Shown one piece after another: positions 17,130 to 27,144 of a DNA stretch of 30,555 nucleotides. This DNA is from Actinomycetes bacterium (GTDB lineage: Bacteria > Actinomycetota > Acidimicrobiia > Acidimicrobiales > Acidimicrobiaceae): assembly GCA_021819725.1 (NCBI GenBank), contig JAKAQR010000035.1:1-30555 (forward strand). Reading direction: 5' to 3'. Both the position numbers and the translations under genes were made by a program. Position 1 is the first letter of the stretch; the number at the start of each line of letters is the position of its first letter. The notes under the pieces were generated by a model. The model was not told where the DNA came from, did not search any database, and worked only from the letters and a program-made list of their open reading frames with translations.

Positions 17130-18022
17130 GTGCTCGTCGCAAAGTCCAGGGCAATATCCCCGTTCCACCAGGTGATTCGGCGCGATCACGCCACTACCGC
17201 CGTTTATTCACACTGAGCCCTAGCACCATCGTGGGTGCGCTCATCGTTACCGTCGTCGTCCTCACTGCGATCATCTCTATCTGGTGGACGCCCTATGGCC
17301 CCCTCACCATCAACACCAGCGCCGAGTTCCTTCGACCAAGCCTGGCACATCCACTTGGCACCGACGAATACGGGCGCGATGTCCTGTCCCGCTTGATGAA
17401 GGGGACACAGATTACCCTCCTCTCAAGTCTGGGTGCCGTCGCCATTGCCCTAGTGGTTGGCGTACCGGCTGGACTCGTCGCCGCATTCAAACGCGGGGTC
17501 GTCGGAGAGATCATCATGCGGGGCGCCGATCTCCTCTACTCGTTCCCAGCACTGCTTGCCGCTATTACGCTGGTTGCCGCTATTGGAGCTTCGACCTTCA
17601 CGGCGACGTTAGCCATCGGAATTGCCTCAATCCCCGCGTTCGCGCGAGTCACGCGTTCGACCGCCCTCTCCGTTCTCTCTAGTGAGTATGTGCTCGCCGC
17701 CCGTGCGTATGGTCGCTCCAACCTTCAGATCGCCCGCCGGCATGTCCTGCCCAACATCTTGCCAATCCTCGTCGCACAGATCGCGCTACTCTTGTCGGTG
17801 ACTATCTTGGCGGTCGCCGCGCTCTCCTACCTTGGCCTCGGAACCCCGCCTCCCGCACCGACTTGGGGCGGCATGCTTGAGACAGCGCAAAACTACCTCT
17901 ATCAAGACCCGCTTCTCGCCCTGTGGCCAGGGCTCGCTATCGCGATCACAGTCTTTGGTCTCAACACCCTCGGTGACGGCGTTCGTGACCTCCTGGATCC
18001 CACCCTCAAGGGTCGCCGATGA
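17126..18022 (+). CDS. Peptide-type ABC importer permease (DppC-like)
   Basis: 298 residues. The typical DppC N-terminal soluble domain ends with HPLGTDEYGRDVLSRL, a hallmark of the family. Five to six membrane spans follow, and the EAA loop reads AARAYGRSNLQIARRHVLPN. The ATG overlaps the upstream stop by four bases (ATGA). It pairs with the DppB-like protein to form the channel. Confidence 0.91.
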   Translation: MSARRKVQGNIPVPPGDSARSRHYRRLFTLSPSTIVGALIVTVVVLTAIISIWWTPYGPLTINTSAEFLRPSLAHPLGTDEYGRDVLSRLMKGTQITLLSSLGAVAIALVVGVPAGLVAAFKRGVVGEIIMRGADLLYSFPALLAAITLVAAIGASTFTATLAIGIASIPAFARVTRSTALSVLSSEYVLAARAYGRSNLQIARRHVLPNILPILVAQIALLLSVTILAVAALSYLGLGTPPPAPTWGGMLETAQNYLYQDPLLALWPGLAIAITVFGLNTLGDGVRDLLDPTLKGRR

Positions 18023-18987
18023 CGCTCCTTGAAGTACGCAACGTCCACCTCGCCATCGGAGGGGTCGAGCTCATCCGCGACCTGAGCTTCTCAATCGATA
18101 CCGCACAGCGCCTAGGTCTCATCGGCGAATCGGGGTCGGGCAAATCACTGGCTGCGCTTGCCATCATGGGCCTGCTCCCCTATCGGAGCACCGTGTCTGG
18201 CTCCATTCGTCTCTCTGACCAGGAACTCGTTGGCCTCGACGAGCGGCGTTACTCCAAGCTGCGTGGCGATCGGATCGCAATGATCTTCCAGGAACCTATG
18301 ACCAGTCTGAATCCTCTGATGCGCATCGGAAAGCAGATCGGCGAGGTGCTCAGGATCCATGAGGGCCTTTCCCGACCAGCCAGCTACGCGCAAGCGACCG
18401 CGCTTCTTGAGCGCGTGGGATTCGATCAACCTGCGCAGCAAGCTCGTGCCTTCCCCCATCAGCTTTCGGGTGGCCAACGTCAGCGAGTGATGATCGCCAT
18501 GGCAATAGCGTGCAATCCCGACATCGTTCTAGCAGACGAGCCAACCACCGCGTTGGACGTCACTGTGCAAGCACAAGTCCTCGACCTGCTCGCTGAGCTC
18601 ACCTCTGAGCACGGTTGTGCTCTCATGCTGATCAGTCACGACCTTGCCGTCGTCGCTAACGTTTGCGACCATATCCAAGTGATGTACGGAGGCGCGATCG
18701 TGGAGTCGGCAACGACATCGGAGTTGACCCACTTCGCCGAACATCCCTACACCCGCGCGCTCTTGGCCACCTCGCGTGGACTCGATGATCTTGACAACGA
18801 ATCCTTCGGACAACTACCGACGATTGCGGGCACGGTCCCTCAGGCTGGTCAGTTTCCTCCGGGCTGCACTTATCGCGGTCGCTGCGAACGGGAATCCTAC
18901 CAATGTCAAACACCTCCGGTGGTTACAGGCACTACGCACCAGGTTCGGTGTTGGCACCCCTACGGCTCTTCGTCTGAGGGCGCCTAG
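18019..18987 (+). CDS. Peptide-type ABC importer ATPase (DppD-like)
   Basis: 322 residues. Walker A is GESGSGKS (36-43), the signature is LSGGQRQR (149-156), and Walker B is IVLADEPT (169-176), followed by the switch histidine in ISHDL. The C-terminal oligopeptide-transporter domain is present, with four cysteines in GCTYRGRCERESYQC and RCWHP. In related proteins these hold an iron-sulphur cluster. The start overlaps the DppC stop (ATGA). A 36-base stretch encoding its signature motif is identical to one in the following ATPase gene. Confidence 0.92.
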   Translation: MTLLEVRNVHLAIGGVELIRDLSFSIDTAQRLGLIGESGSGKSLAALAIMGLLPYRSTVSGSIRLSDQELVGLDERRYSKLRGDRIAMIFQEPMTSLNPLMRIGKQIGEVLRIHEGLSRPASYAQATALLERVGFDQPAQQARAFPHQLSGGQRQRVMIAMAIACNPDIVLADEPTTALDVTVQAQVLDLLAELTSEHGCALMLISHDLAVVANVCDHIQVMYGGAIVESATTSELTHFAEHPYTRALLATSRGLDDLDNESFGQLPTIAGTVPQAGQFPPGCTYRGRCERESYQCQTPPVVTGTTHQVRCWHPYGSSSEGA

Positions 18988-19767
18988 ATGGAGAATCCAT
19001 CGTACGCTTCCGCCCCCCTATTCCAGCTTCGCCAGGTGAGTCATCTCTACGGAGGTCGACATCGCAGTGTACTCGCCCTCGACAACATCAATCTCAAGGT
19101 CGACCCTGGCGAACGTATCGGAATTGTCGGCGAGTCCGGATCAGGCAAATCAACCCTAGCTCGACTGCTCGTTGCCCTCGTCAAACCCAGCGGCGGCGAG
19201 ATCCTCTTCCGCGGTCAGCCTCTCCCGACAAAGCGCGAAGCTCTTCTCGACTTCCGGCGCCAGGTGCAGATCGTGTTCCAAGATCCGTTTGCGTCACTCG
19301 ATCCCAGGCTCACCATCGGCCAATCCATCGCCGAACCGATACACGCCCTAGGCATTCGTGAAGATGTACCCTCCCGAGTGCTCGAGTTGCTCGAGGCCGT
19401 GGGCCTTGCGCCAAGCAGCAACGCACTCTATCCCCATCAGCTTTCGGGTGGCCAACGTCAGCGAGTGTCGATTGCCCGGGCGTTGGCACCGCGACCGACT
19501 ACCCTCGTCGCCGACGAAGCTGTCTCCGCTCTCGACGTCTCAGTACGTGCGCAAGTCTTGAATGTGATCGCTCGCCTCGTGCAGGAGCTCGGCTTGACCC
19601 TTGTCTTCATCTCCCACGACATGTCCGTAGTCCGCCATATCTCTTCGCGCGTCGTCGTACTCTACCGAGGGGCAATAGTCGAAGACAATAAGACCGAGGT
19701 CGTCTTCACCAATCCTCAACACCCTTACACTCGCGCATTGCTCGCCGCGATCCCCAGACTCCGATGA
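18988..19767 (+). CDS. Peptide-type ABC importer ATPase (DppF-like), short form
   Basis: 259 residues. Walker A GESGSGKS (48-55), LSGGQRQR, VADEAVSALDVS and ISHDMSV are all intact. The protein stops at HPYTRALLAAIPRLR, so the roughly 50-residue C-terminal domain seen in DppF and in the neighbouring DppD-like protein is missing. The ATP-binding core is complete and should work. The ATG directly abuts the DppD stop codon, with no spacer. I see no terminator right after the gene. Confidence 0.9.
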   Translation: MENPSYASAPLFQLRQVSHLYGGRHRSVLALDNINLKVDPGERIGIVGESGSGKSTLARLLVALVKPSGGEILFRGQPLPTKREALLDFRRQVQIVFQDPFASLDPRLTIGQSIAEPIHALGIREDVPSRVLELLEAVGLAPSSNALYPHQLSGGQRQRVSIARALAPRPTTLVADEAVSALDVSVRAQVLNVIARLVQELGLTLVFISHDMSVVRHISSRVVVLYRGAIVEDNKTEVVFTNPQHPYTRALLAAIPRLR

Positions 19768-20059
19768 CCCATGAAACCTAGGTACTGCCCGTCAACGATC
19801 GGCAAAGTTCGTACCATAAACAATGACGCGCTTCGGAAATTAGTGGCAATCAGGGATTCGAAGAAACTACGAATCGGTAAGTCAGGTACCGTGCGGTGGT
19901 CCTGGGTAAGAGGAAATGATCAATTTGGTGAGCTCGGGATCCAAACAACCTCTCGGCGGGCAGGATCTGGTACGAATGAGAGATATTCCACCGTGTAAGA
20001 GCCCTCGGTTCTGCGTGGAAAACTCCCTGACTTGGACGAACTGGCATGACCTTGGAAGG

Positions 20060-20180
20060 GGCGACCGGTCGGGGTTGTGAGCCACCAGGAGTGCCCTGAC
20101 TCTTAAATTCGTTTTCTCAAAGGCAATGCTACCGATGAAGTGGTTCATCGATTCAGTCAGTCCATTGGTGAAATGTGCGA
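20060..20180 (-). mobile_element. ISL3-family transposase C-terminal scrap
   Basis: In one minus frame the peptide TNGLTESMNHFIGSIAFEK, followed by TNLRVRALLVAHNPD, resembles the end of ISL3-type transposases (TNGxTExxNxxIK...AFGF...RIRALL). A deletion seems to have removed part of the middle. No inverted terminal repeats or upstream catalytic parts were found, so it is a dead scrap. Confidence 0.4.
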
Positions 20181-20334
20181 TGCCGGGCTAAGATCCCACC
20201 GCGACGGCGAGCAAAGCTCTCCTCAGTTGTCTGGTCTCGTCTTGTCGGTGACATAGCCAATGAAAAGCCCAAGCTGGTCACTGGCTAAATCTCGGGCTCC
20301 CTATGAGCTTCGTTAGAACGTCCTCCGCCTCTTC

Positions 20335-20788
20335 TCAGCTCACCGCCGTGAGTTCGGAAATGTCCGCCTGACCATCAGCAGCTGCCCAAAGGGTAGTTTG
20401 GAATTGTTCGTCAAGCATTGCGACAGCTCCCCTTCGACTGGGCCCGCAATTTTTTGCACCTGTCACCTCACGGGCACGCACTACTTTTGCGATACTCTCA
20501 ACGTTCTCCTCAAATCCGGCGGCTGCAATACAGAAAGAACACAGGGAGTCCAGAGCACGGCTATCTCTGGATTTCCTTCGAATACTCGCCCACCCCCATG
20601 ACCTTAACCATTTCCCTTGCCTGCGCGATCGCATCGATGATCTTTGACTGGGTTAGCGAACCATCGATCAGCATCCGGCCGAGACCGCGCGTCACTTTCC
20701 ACTCCTTGTCCGTCACCGAGACGAGACGAGAAAAGATGACAAGGCTCTCGACCAACCTAATGATCTGCTCAGGTGGACAGTACGCCAA
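20335..20788 (-). pseudogene. Frameshifted remnant of an unrecognised helical protein
   Basis: A first frame (20561-20788) encodes a natural-looking helical sequence ending in KIIDAIAQAREMVKVMGVGE and then stops. A second frame takes over at once with DSRALDSLCSFCIAAAGFEE and runs to a stop at 20335. One shift near 20565 would join them. A further frame upstream gives VVEQLGFPLGVLST. I do not recognise the family. Two short separate genes cannot be excluded. Confidence 0.4.
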
Positions 20789-21265
20789 GCGGGAACCCCA
20801 GCTGCTCTACGACGACCATGGTCAAAGCCGGTCATGCGTTTTTGGGCTGGGCATGGGCGGCTAGATCTTGCGCTGAATCGTCATGGATCGCCAAACCAAC
20901 AGCCCTCTTGTCTCGTTTCCTGGCCGAGCTTGAGGCTGCGTTCTCGATTGCGCCCAGACAGACGCCGCCGCCCTTGTTCCCGCGGGTCGAGACTCTGGAA
21001 TTGCGTCTCATACGCTGACTGGCGCCCTGTGGATGTAAAACATCTTAATGCTTGATGTTGGCATCCCGCAGGATGGCGCACACAGCTCAATAATCGTCTC
21101 ATCCAGAGCAGCCATGATGAACATTTGCTCTGACATCCTGCGCCGCTGAGAGGAGGAAAGGCGTATTGGACCCACGGCCAACGGCGTCGTTGTGTCTGTT
21201 CGAGCTCCGACCGTACGCCTAGCCTTTGCCCGTACACGGGTATCGACCTGTGACCTCGCGCGAAC

Positions 21266-21697
21266 TCAAGAGATACCGGCAGCCCGACACTGCGGACAGA
21301 CACCCTTGAACAGGATCTCCATGCCCGTAATGATATATCCGGAACGCTCCTCTGCGCCAAGAGCCACGCAATCACCACCAATGGGATGGACATCCGTGAG
21401 CGTCTGACAACTGGTACAAAGCAGATGGTGGTGTGCGACTGCAACGTTCGGATCGTAGCGCTTCACTCCATCCTCGACCGCAACGACTCTCAGCTCTTGC
21501 ATCGCTACCAGCTCGCGCAGGGTATTGTAGACGGTAGCCTGACTGATTTCGTCCAAGCGACCCCTAGCTCGCTGATAGATCTCTTCCGCACTCAAGTGCA
21601 CGTTATCGCCTTCGAGAACCTCGGCAACGGCCCTTCGCTGCGCACTCAGCCGCCAGCCCCGGTCTCGCAACCGATCGATAAGTTGCACTCCACTCAC
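21266..21697 (-). CDS. Fur-family regulator, PerR-like
   Basis: 143 residues. The winged helix includes ISQATVYNTLREL, the DNA-recognition helix. Structural zinc cysteines are C94, C97, C134 and C137 (CTSC and CPQC). The sensing ligands of B. subtilis PerR (H37, D85, H91, H93, D104, from memory) have counterparts at H34, D82, H89, H91 and D102. Aspartate rather than glutamate at position 82 points to a peroxide sensor using iron or manganese rather than a plain iron-uptake regulator. The GTG start at 21697 follows GGGAGG by eight bases. No catalase or peroxidase gene lies beside it in the window, so its targets are unknown. Confidence 0.85.
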   Translation of the reverse strand: MSGVQLIDRLRDRGWRLSAQRRAVAEVLEGDNVHLSAEEIYQRARGRLDEISQATVYNTLRELVAMQELRVVAVEDGVKRYDPNVAVAHHHLLCTSCQTLTDVHPIGGDCVALGAEERSGYIITGMEILFKGVCPQCRAAGIS

Positions 21698-21933
21698 GTG
21701 TATCGCCTCCCGGACAACAGTCTAGAGACTCGCATATGCACAGGCGGGCCTGTCCTCGCCTGCTCGAAGAACCCACTGCCTGCCCAACTACCCTGGCTCG
21801 ACCCGAGTCCTAAACACAGTCCGCCGCCATCATGCTATCAACGCCCGAAAGCTCCGACGGTCCTCCGCAAGCGCTGCACCTGCCCGGCCATCGTCCCCCA
21901 TTATGAGCATGGACGGTCAAACGGTATTTGGCC

Positions 21934-22380
21934 CTACGGAAGCGGGCTCGCCACGAAGAGTGGAATCCGCCTATCGGTTTTGATCTGGTACTCAGCGTAG
22001 GGTGGAAATGCCTCCACCGCTCGCTCCCACCACTGCCTACGCTCCTCGCCCTCAACCTGTCGGACAACGACATCTATCAGGAGGTCGCGATCATGAATCG
22101 TTACCTGGTCAGGGTGGGCGACCAGGTTATAGTACCAAAATGGGTGCTCCGGCGCACCGCCCTTCGACGCCACCAAGGCGTACTCTCCCGCGTGCTCCAC
22201 CCTCATCAACGGGGTCTTGCGCAGCTTTCCAGTTTTGGCTCCGAGGGTCCACACGATGATGACGGGCAACCCGGTGTCCGCCAGAGTACCCCCTTCACGT
22301 CCATTGGTTCGCTCATAAAGGTCGACCTGTTCACGAACCCACGCGGCACTACTCGGCTCGTATTCGGCTTTCAGTGGCAT
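21934..22380 (-). CDS. Deazaflavin (F420)-dependent nitroreductase family protein (Ddn-like)
   Basis: 148 residues. The split beta-barrel family signature is clear: PVIIVWTLGAKTGKLRKTPLMRVEH, then YALVASKGGAPEHPFWYYNLVAHPDQVTI. The basic KTGKLRKTP loop binds the F420 phosphate in Ddn of Mycobacterium. These enzymes reduce quinones or nitro compounds with reduced F420 and are mainly found in actinobacteria and relatives. The ATG at 22380 fits the family's N-terminus. It lies upstream of the Fur-type gene on the same strand with a 236-bp gap, so co-transcription is uncertain. Confidence 0.87.
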   Translation of the reverse strand: MPLKAEYEPSSAAWVREQVDLYERTNGREGGTLADTGLPVIIVWTLGAKTGKLRKTPLMRVEHAGEYALVASKGGAPEHPFWYYNLVAHPDQVTIHDRDLLIDVVVRQVEGEERRQWWERAVEAFPPYAEYQIKTDRRIPLFVASPLP

Positions 22381-23315
22381 GGTGCCAGTCTAGATGTATC
22401 ATCCAACGAAAGTTAGACTCCGACAAACTCAAAACCTAGAGCTGTCCAGTGAAGAACCATTTTTTCACCACAGCCACGCCAGGTCTGCCTCTCGGTGCCG
22501 ACGGTAAACAGCTTGACGAACCTACGATACCTTGGTTACTGTAACCATGTGCGAGCTCAGACATTTGACAAAGGGCTCGAACATCTCTCCCAGACTCGGA
22601 TCGTTCTGACCGCGGTGCTTGAGACCCATCTGTCAATGGCTCGCACTGGCTAAGGGGGCCTCGACTCTTAGGGTCAAGACGCCTCACGTACTCGAACAAC
22701 TGCTACCGCGACCGCCGAGGAGTGCGAATGGCACTACTGGTTCGTATCCATGTATGTCCAACATCCAGTCCGGCGCCGCCCCAGGTCTTTGGACTCAAAT
22801 TCACGATCCACCCCGCACCGGTCGATCGGTCGCCCTTGGACGACTCAGTCCAGCGGCTCCTTAGCAGTCCCTTCAGTGAGACTCCCGTACCAACACTGAC
22901 AAGCTTCCCTTGCCAGTGTTGAGATCGAATCGTACCGACTCCAAAGGTGCCAAGTCTCCAGGCAAAACATCGTGCGATCCCTGCCCCTGTATCGTCAAAG
23001 ATAGGCTATCAAGAGCGTTGACTCCGGTGCATTCTCCGGCCCTTGGACGCTCAAGCTAGCACTAACCGCATCTCGCAACCTAACCCGTCAATGCGAAGTC
23101 AAGGTATCACCAACCGGTGTCAATGTGTCGTCAATTTGACCAGCAACTAGGTACGCCTTCTCTTAGCCTTCTACCGGTGAACACCATTAATAACTCTCGT
23201 CATGGGCAACAACTGAGAGTGGATCGCGCCATTGCATCTAGTGCATCAAATCGATCTTGCGATCAGATGCGGGACGAACAACGTGACCGCCAAGCGATCC
23301 GATAGGCAGGCTCGA
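22381..23315. other. 0.9-kb stretch without a supported gene
   Basis: Frames are short and without motifs. The notable element is the long inverted repeat at 22891-22921. A weak TTGACC lies at 23136, but no -10 at the right distance could be found for the stress-protein gene. Confidence 0.45.
22891..22921. repeat. Long inverted repeat
   Basis: CAACACTG-a-CAAG, a five-base loop, then CTTG-c-CAGTGTTG: twelve base pairs with a single mismatch. No T-run follows on either strand, so it is not a standard intrinsic terminator. It could be a hairpin terminator of the T-less actinobacterial kind or a protein-binding site. Confidence 0.6.
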
Positions 23316-23852
23316 ATGCGACGCAACTCACATCCCAGCAACAGTCCTCTGGTAGATCAGCCCGACGCCGATGCGACACGAGAGAGCCAAGACTTGCCAC
23401 TGCGGCCATCCCTGAATTTACTGTTGCCTGTTGGATCAGATATTGCCAGCTCAACACAGTTACTCTGGGCCACCGCAAACCTAGCAAACCGCGTCTCGGT
23501 GCAGGTGCTGGTCCTGCATTGCCGCGAATGGGATCTCGCCCATGGGATAAAATATTTCGTTGAGAGTCTAGAAGAAGCGAACACGATCACTACTAATGCG
23601 ATGGCCTGGCTTAGTGATCTCAATATCCCAAGCCACGGCATCGTCCGAGATGTCGAGCGCGGATCTGTTGGCCGAGGTATTGCCTCGACCGCCTTGGAGT
23701 ATCCAGTCGACTCAATAATGGTTGGCCTACACCGCAAGCGACGACTGTTCCACGGACCACTCGGGTCTACCATCAGTCAAATTGAACGCAGCGTCACATG
23801 CCCGGTAGTAGTGATCAACCTCGACACCAACTCATCATCGACACCACGCTAA
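23316..23852 (+). CDS. Universal stress protein family (UspA-like)
   Basis: 178 residues. After a polar N-terminal tail of about 30 residues the UspA fold begins with LNLLLPVGSDIASSTQLLWA. It continues with VQVLVLHCREWD and ends with DSIMVGLHRKRRLFHGPLGS and VTCPVVVINL. The ATP-binding G-2x-G-9x-G(S/T) motif is only partly met: GLHRKRRLFHGPLGST contains the final GPLGST, so ATP binding is uncertain. The start is doubtful. The ATG at 23316 lacks a good ribosome site, and a TTG at 23232 is in frame. It converges on the kdp operon, whose regulator KdpD carries a related domain in other bacteria. Confidence 0.75.
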   Translation: MRRNSHPSNSPLVDQPDADATRESQDLPLRPSLNLLLPVGSDIASSTQLLWATANLANRVSVQVLVLHCREWDLAHGIKYFVESLEEANTITTNAMAWLSDLNIPSHGIVRDVERGSVGRGIASTALEYPVDSIMVGLHRKRRLFHGPLGSTISQIERSVTCPVVVINLDTNSSSTPR

Positions 23853-24550
23853 GAGCCGAAATTTCTCAGTAACGTCTGGACGGCTCTGAGCCCTCCGCCA
23901 GTACACTGCCTCGCATGCTACGGACGCGTTCCTTGCGTGGCTAACCACCAAGGCACGAGGCGTCTTCCAATCACAACCTTGGCCTTTATTACTAGCGTCG
24001 ACGCTTCGCTTCACGTACTCGAACGATCACCTGCCGGAAAGACCCGTGAAGGCAATCAGGCTACTCCGACGCCACCGGCCGCATCGATATGCACAGTACC
24101 AGTCCATCTACCTACCGCCGGGGACTTCCACATTCGACTGAGCAACTGGAAGACCTCCTGACCGATCATAATGGTCAAGTTGTTGGCAAGTTCGTCCCGA
24201 CACTTCGCTCGCGCGGTTAATCAAGCGCCACTCAACCCCAGAGGCGGCCCGCCTACCACCTCAAGCGCAACGCGCAAAATAACTCGCGTCTTAGACAGTG
24301 AGCTGGCACAGGTGGGCAGAACCCTCAGCGACTAGGGCTATCCCATGAGGAGCGCTCGTCACCCACGCTTCAGTAACAATTCCTCTCCTGCAATCACAGT
24401 AGAGAAATCTGCTGGGTGGCACGCCGAAAGCGTACTACACGATCTCCCGCGTAAATCGACTACACAGGCGTCGACGTGTCACCCGCCAGAGTCTGGCGTT
24501 CCAGCCGGCCCTCGGATCAAAAGCGCACTCAAATCGCTAACACCGACCTA
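23853..24550. other. 0.7-kb stretch between convergent genes
   Basis: Lies between the ends of the stress-protein gene and kdpC. I see no protein motif, no RNA gene and no clear terminator for either side. Frames up to 127 codons on the plus strand largely reflect antisense of kdpC. Confidence 0.45.
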
Positions 24551-25087
24551 TTATTTTCCTTCCAGAGCGGCCAATCCTCGGTTCAGTGCCAAGACGTTTA
24601 CAATGCGGTCACCAAAGATCCCATACTGGGGCCCCGAAGTATTGGCAACGATCAACTTGCGAAGCTTGGCCGGTGCGATGCCTGTTGATCGTGTAATCAT
24701 CGGAATCTGCACCAACGCGCTTCGCTGAGAGATATCCGGGTCTACCTCGCTCCCCGACGTCGTCACCAGCTCCTGCGTAGGGTTCACGCCTTGGGCGTGC
24801 CAGAATGCGACCAGTGTTTTGGTGTTGTTGAGCAACACCTTGGAGCGGGGACCAAGGTTCGTTCCCCCGGTCGCCTCGTCATTGTCCACATCTGGTCGGC
24901 CATGAAACCAGCGTGTCCCGGTCCAGTGCTGGCCAATCTCAGTCGAACCATAGGGGGTAATGGAACCACGCGCCTGAGTTGGGAAGATCGCATTCGCAAG
25001 ACCAACCTCCACTAGTGGATAGGCAATTCCCAGGAAGACTGCGAATAAAACACTAAGAATGATCGCCCGGCGTATCTGTGTCAACAT
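24551..25087 (-). CDS. kdpC: Potassium-transporting ATPase subunit C
   Basis: 178 residues with one N-terminal membrane span (IILSVLFAVFLGIAYPLV). The periplasmic part has the family's HGRPDVDN region, TGGTNLGPRSK, and LVTTSGSEVDPDIS, where most relatives have SGSGLDPHIS. The C-terminal RIVNVLALN also matches. KdpC stabilises the pump and takes part in potassium binding. The ATG shares one base with the kdpB stop (TAATG). It is the last gene of the operon. Confidence 0.93.
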   Translation of the reverse strand: MLTQIRRAIILSVLFAVFLGIAYPLVEVGLANAIFPTQARGSITPYGSTEIGQHWTGTRWFHGRPDVDNDEATGGTNLGPRSKVLLNNTKTLVAFWHAQGVNPTQELVTTSGSEVDPDISQRSALVQIPMITRSTGIAPAKLRKLIVANTSGPQYGIFGDRIVNVLALNRGLAALEGK

Positions 25088-27144
25088 TAGTACAACCTCG
25101 TTACTGTCAGGATAATATCGATGATCTTGATGCCAATGAACGGGATGATAACGCCACCTACTCCGTAAATAAAGACATTCCGCCGTATGATCTCGCTCGC
25201 TGCAGCCGGTCGGAACTTCACCCCCTTCAGAGCCAGGGGAATCAGGATGATAATGATGATCGCGTTAAAGATAACCGCAGAGAGAATGGCAGTAATTGGT
25301 GAGTGAAGATGCATGATATTGAGTATCTTCAACTGAGGATAGGCAGCGATGAATAACGCTGGGATAATCGCGAAGTACTTAGCGAGGTCGTTGGCAATCG
25401 AGAAGGTAGTGAGTGCGCCTCGGGTGATAAGAAGCTGCTTACCAACCTCTACGATCTCGATCAGCTTGGTAGGGCTCGAATCGAGATCCACCATATTACC
25501 AGCCTCTTTCGCCGCAACGGTGCCCGAATTCATCGCCACTCCCACGTCTGCTTGAGCAAGAGCAGGAGCATCGTTGGTGCCATCACCGGTCATCGCGACC
25601 AATTTGCCACCCTCTTGCTCCTCTTTGATGAGTTCAAGCTTGCGCTCCGGGGTGGCTTCGGCGAGGTAGTCATCCACTCCTGCCTCCGAAGCGATCGCGG
25701 CGGCGGTGAGAGGATTGTCACCAGTGATCATCACCGTACGGATTCCCATCTTTCGTAGTTCAGCAAAGCGCTCCTTGATGCCAGGCTTGACCACGTCCTT
25801 AAGTTCGATCACGCCTAACACACGCTGGTCTTGTGCCACTACCAGTGGGGTTGAGCCAGCGTTCGCAATGTCGCGCGTGATCTCGTCGACCTCAGTCGGC
25901 ACGTCACCACCCTGTTCGATGACCCACCTTTTGATGGCCTCAGCAGCCCCTTTGCGGATCTGACTCCCCTTGAAGTTGACACCAGACATCCTTGTGGTGG
26001 CCGAAAAAGGCACGAACTCGAAATCAGTTCCACTATCCGTATCTCGGATGCCATACTCATTCTTCGCCAGCACAACAATGGACCGGCCCTCCGGGGTCTC
26101 GTCCGCCAAGGATGAGAGGCGAGCGGCGCGCGCCAGCTCGTCAGCAGTAGTTCCCCCCACACCCACAAAGCGTGATGCCATGCGATTTCCGAAGGTGATG
26201 GTTCCAGTCTTGTCCAGCAACAGGGTCGAGACGTCACCAGCAGCTTCCACGGCACGACCTGACATCGCAAGTACGTTCTTTTGCACCATTCGGTCCATAC
26301 CCGCAATCCCGATCGCCGACAACAAGGCGCCGATCGTCGTGGGAATCAGACAGACCAACAACGCCACCAGCGTCACGATTGCCACCCCAGTGTGTGCGAA
26401 GTGCGCAAAATACTCAAGACTCACCACAACCGGCACGAAGATAACGGTCAACGCGACGAGCAGGATCGAGAGGGCGATCTCGTTCGGAGTCTTCTTCCGG
26501 TCAGCTCCCTCGACCAGAGAGATCATCCGATCCAGGAATGAGTTGCCCGGAGTCGCTGTAATTTTCACGACGATCCGGTCTGAAAGCACCATGGTGCCTC
26601 CTGTCACTGAGGACCGATCACCGCCAGCCTCACGAATGACAGGAGCAGACTCACCGGTGATAGCTGACTCGTCAACGGAGGCGACACCTTCGACGATCTC
26701 ACCATCCGACGGGATGACATCACCCGCTTCACAGACCACGAGATCACCAGTCTGGAGATCGCTCGCCCGGATCCGGGTCTCCGTCGTACCGTCGGCAAGC
26801 AGCTTTCTCGCCTCTGTCTCCGTACGTGTCTTTCGAAGTGTATCGGCCTGCGCCTTCCCTCGCCCTTCGGCCATCGCCTCCGCGAAGTTCGCAAAGAGGA
26901 CGGTGAAGGCGAGAACGACAGTCACCAGCCACGAGAACAACGAGGAGTGGATGATAGAAGCGACAAACGTCACCATCGTACCGAGGTAGACCACGAACAT
27001 CACCGGATTCTTTACCTGAATCCTTGGGTCAAGCTTGGTAAACGAGCCGCGGATGGCAGCCTGGAGAATCTGCCGGTCGAAGAGGGACTTCGACCCGGCT
27101 ACCCCTTTGGCCCGGCTCGGTTTCATTTCAGTACGCGCAGTCAT
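25087..27144 (-). CDS. kdpB: Potassium-transporting P-type ATPase subunit B
   Basis: 685 residues. P-type ATPase motifs are intact: TGES (163-166) for dephosphorylation, DKTGT (311-315) with the phosphorylated aspartate, MITGDN, and [18 protein letters not shown] in the hinge. [12 protein letters not shown] carries the intramembrane Asp/Lys pair important for coupling in KdpB. It powers high-affinity potassium uptake across the cytoplasmic membrane. The N-terminal 20 residues are polar. The gene follows kdpA directly (TAA then ATG with no gap). Confidence 0.97.
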   Translation of the reverse strand: MTARTEMKPSRAKGVAGSKSLFDRQILQAAIRGSFTKLDPRIQVKNPVMFVVYLGTMVTFVASIIHSSLFSWLVTVVLAFTVLFANFAEAMAEGRGKAQADTLRKTRTETEARKLLADGTTETRIRASDLQTGDLVVCEAGDVIPSDGEIVEGVASVDESAITGESAPVIREAGGDRSSVTGGTMVLSDRIVVKITATPGNSFLDRMISLVEGADRKKTPNEIALSILLVALTVIFVPVVVSLEYFAHFAHTGVAIVTLVALLVCLIPTTIGALLSAIGIAGMDRMVQKNVLAMSGRAVEAAGDVSTLLLDKTGTITFGNRMASRFVGVGGTTADELARAARLSSLADETPEGRSIVVLAKNEYGIRDTDSGTDFEFVPFSATTRMSGVNFKGSQIRKGAAEAIKRWVIEQGGDVPTEVDEITRDIANAGSTPLVVAQDQRVLGVIELKDVVKPGIKERFAELRKMGIRTVMITGDNPLTAAAIASEAGVDDYLAEATPERKLELIKEEQEGGKLVAMTGDGTNDAPALAQADVGVAMNSGTVAAKEAGNMVDLDSSPTKLIEIVEVGKQLLITRGALTTFSIANDLAKYFAIIPALFIAAYPQLKILNIMHLHSPITAILSAVIFNAIIIIILIPLALKGVKFRPAAASEIIRRNVFIYGVGGVIIPFIGIKIIDIILTVTRLY

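Larger units (their letters stand above)
19768..21265. other. 1.5-kb gene-poor stretch with gene remnants
   Basis: No intact gene is supported. Two minus-strand remnants are listed separately (20060-20180 and 20335-20788). The rest, including 20790-21265, has only short frames without motifs or ribosome sites. Confidence 0.5.

Noticed and set aside
20881..21444. 187-codon minus-strand frame overlapping the Fur-family gene.
   Set aside because: It shares the strand with the Fur gene in a different frame, is Arg/Ser/Trp-rich and has no motif.
25970..26989. 339-codon open frame on the plus strand opposite kdpB.
   Set aside because: It is the antisense of an intact, motif-complete kdpB, rich in Ser/Arg/Thr, with no ribosome site.
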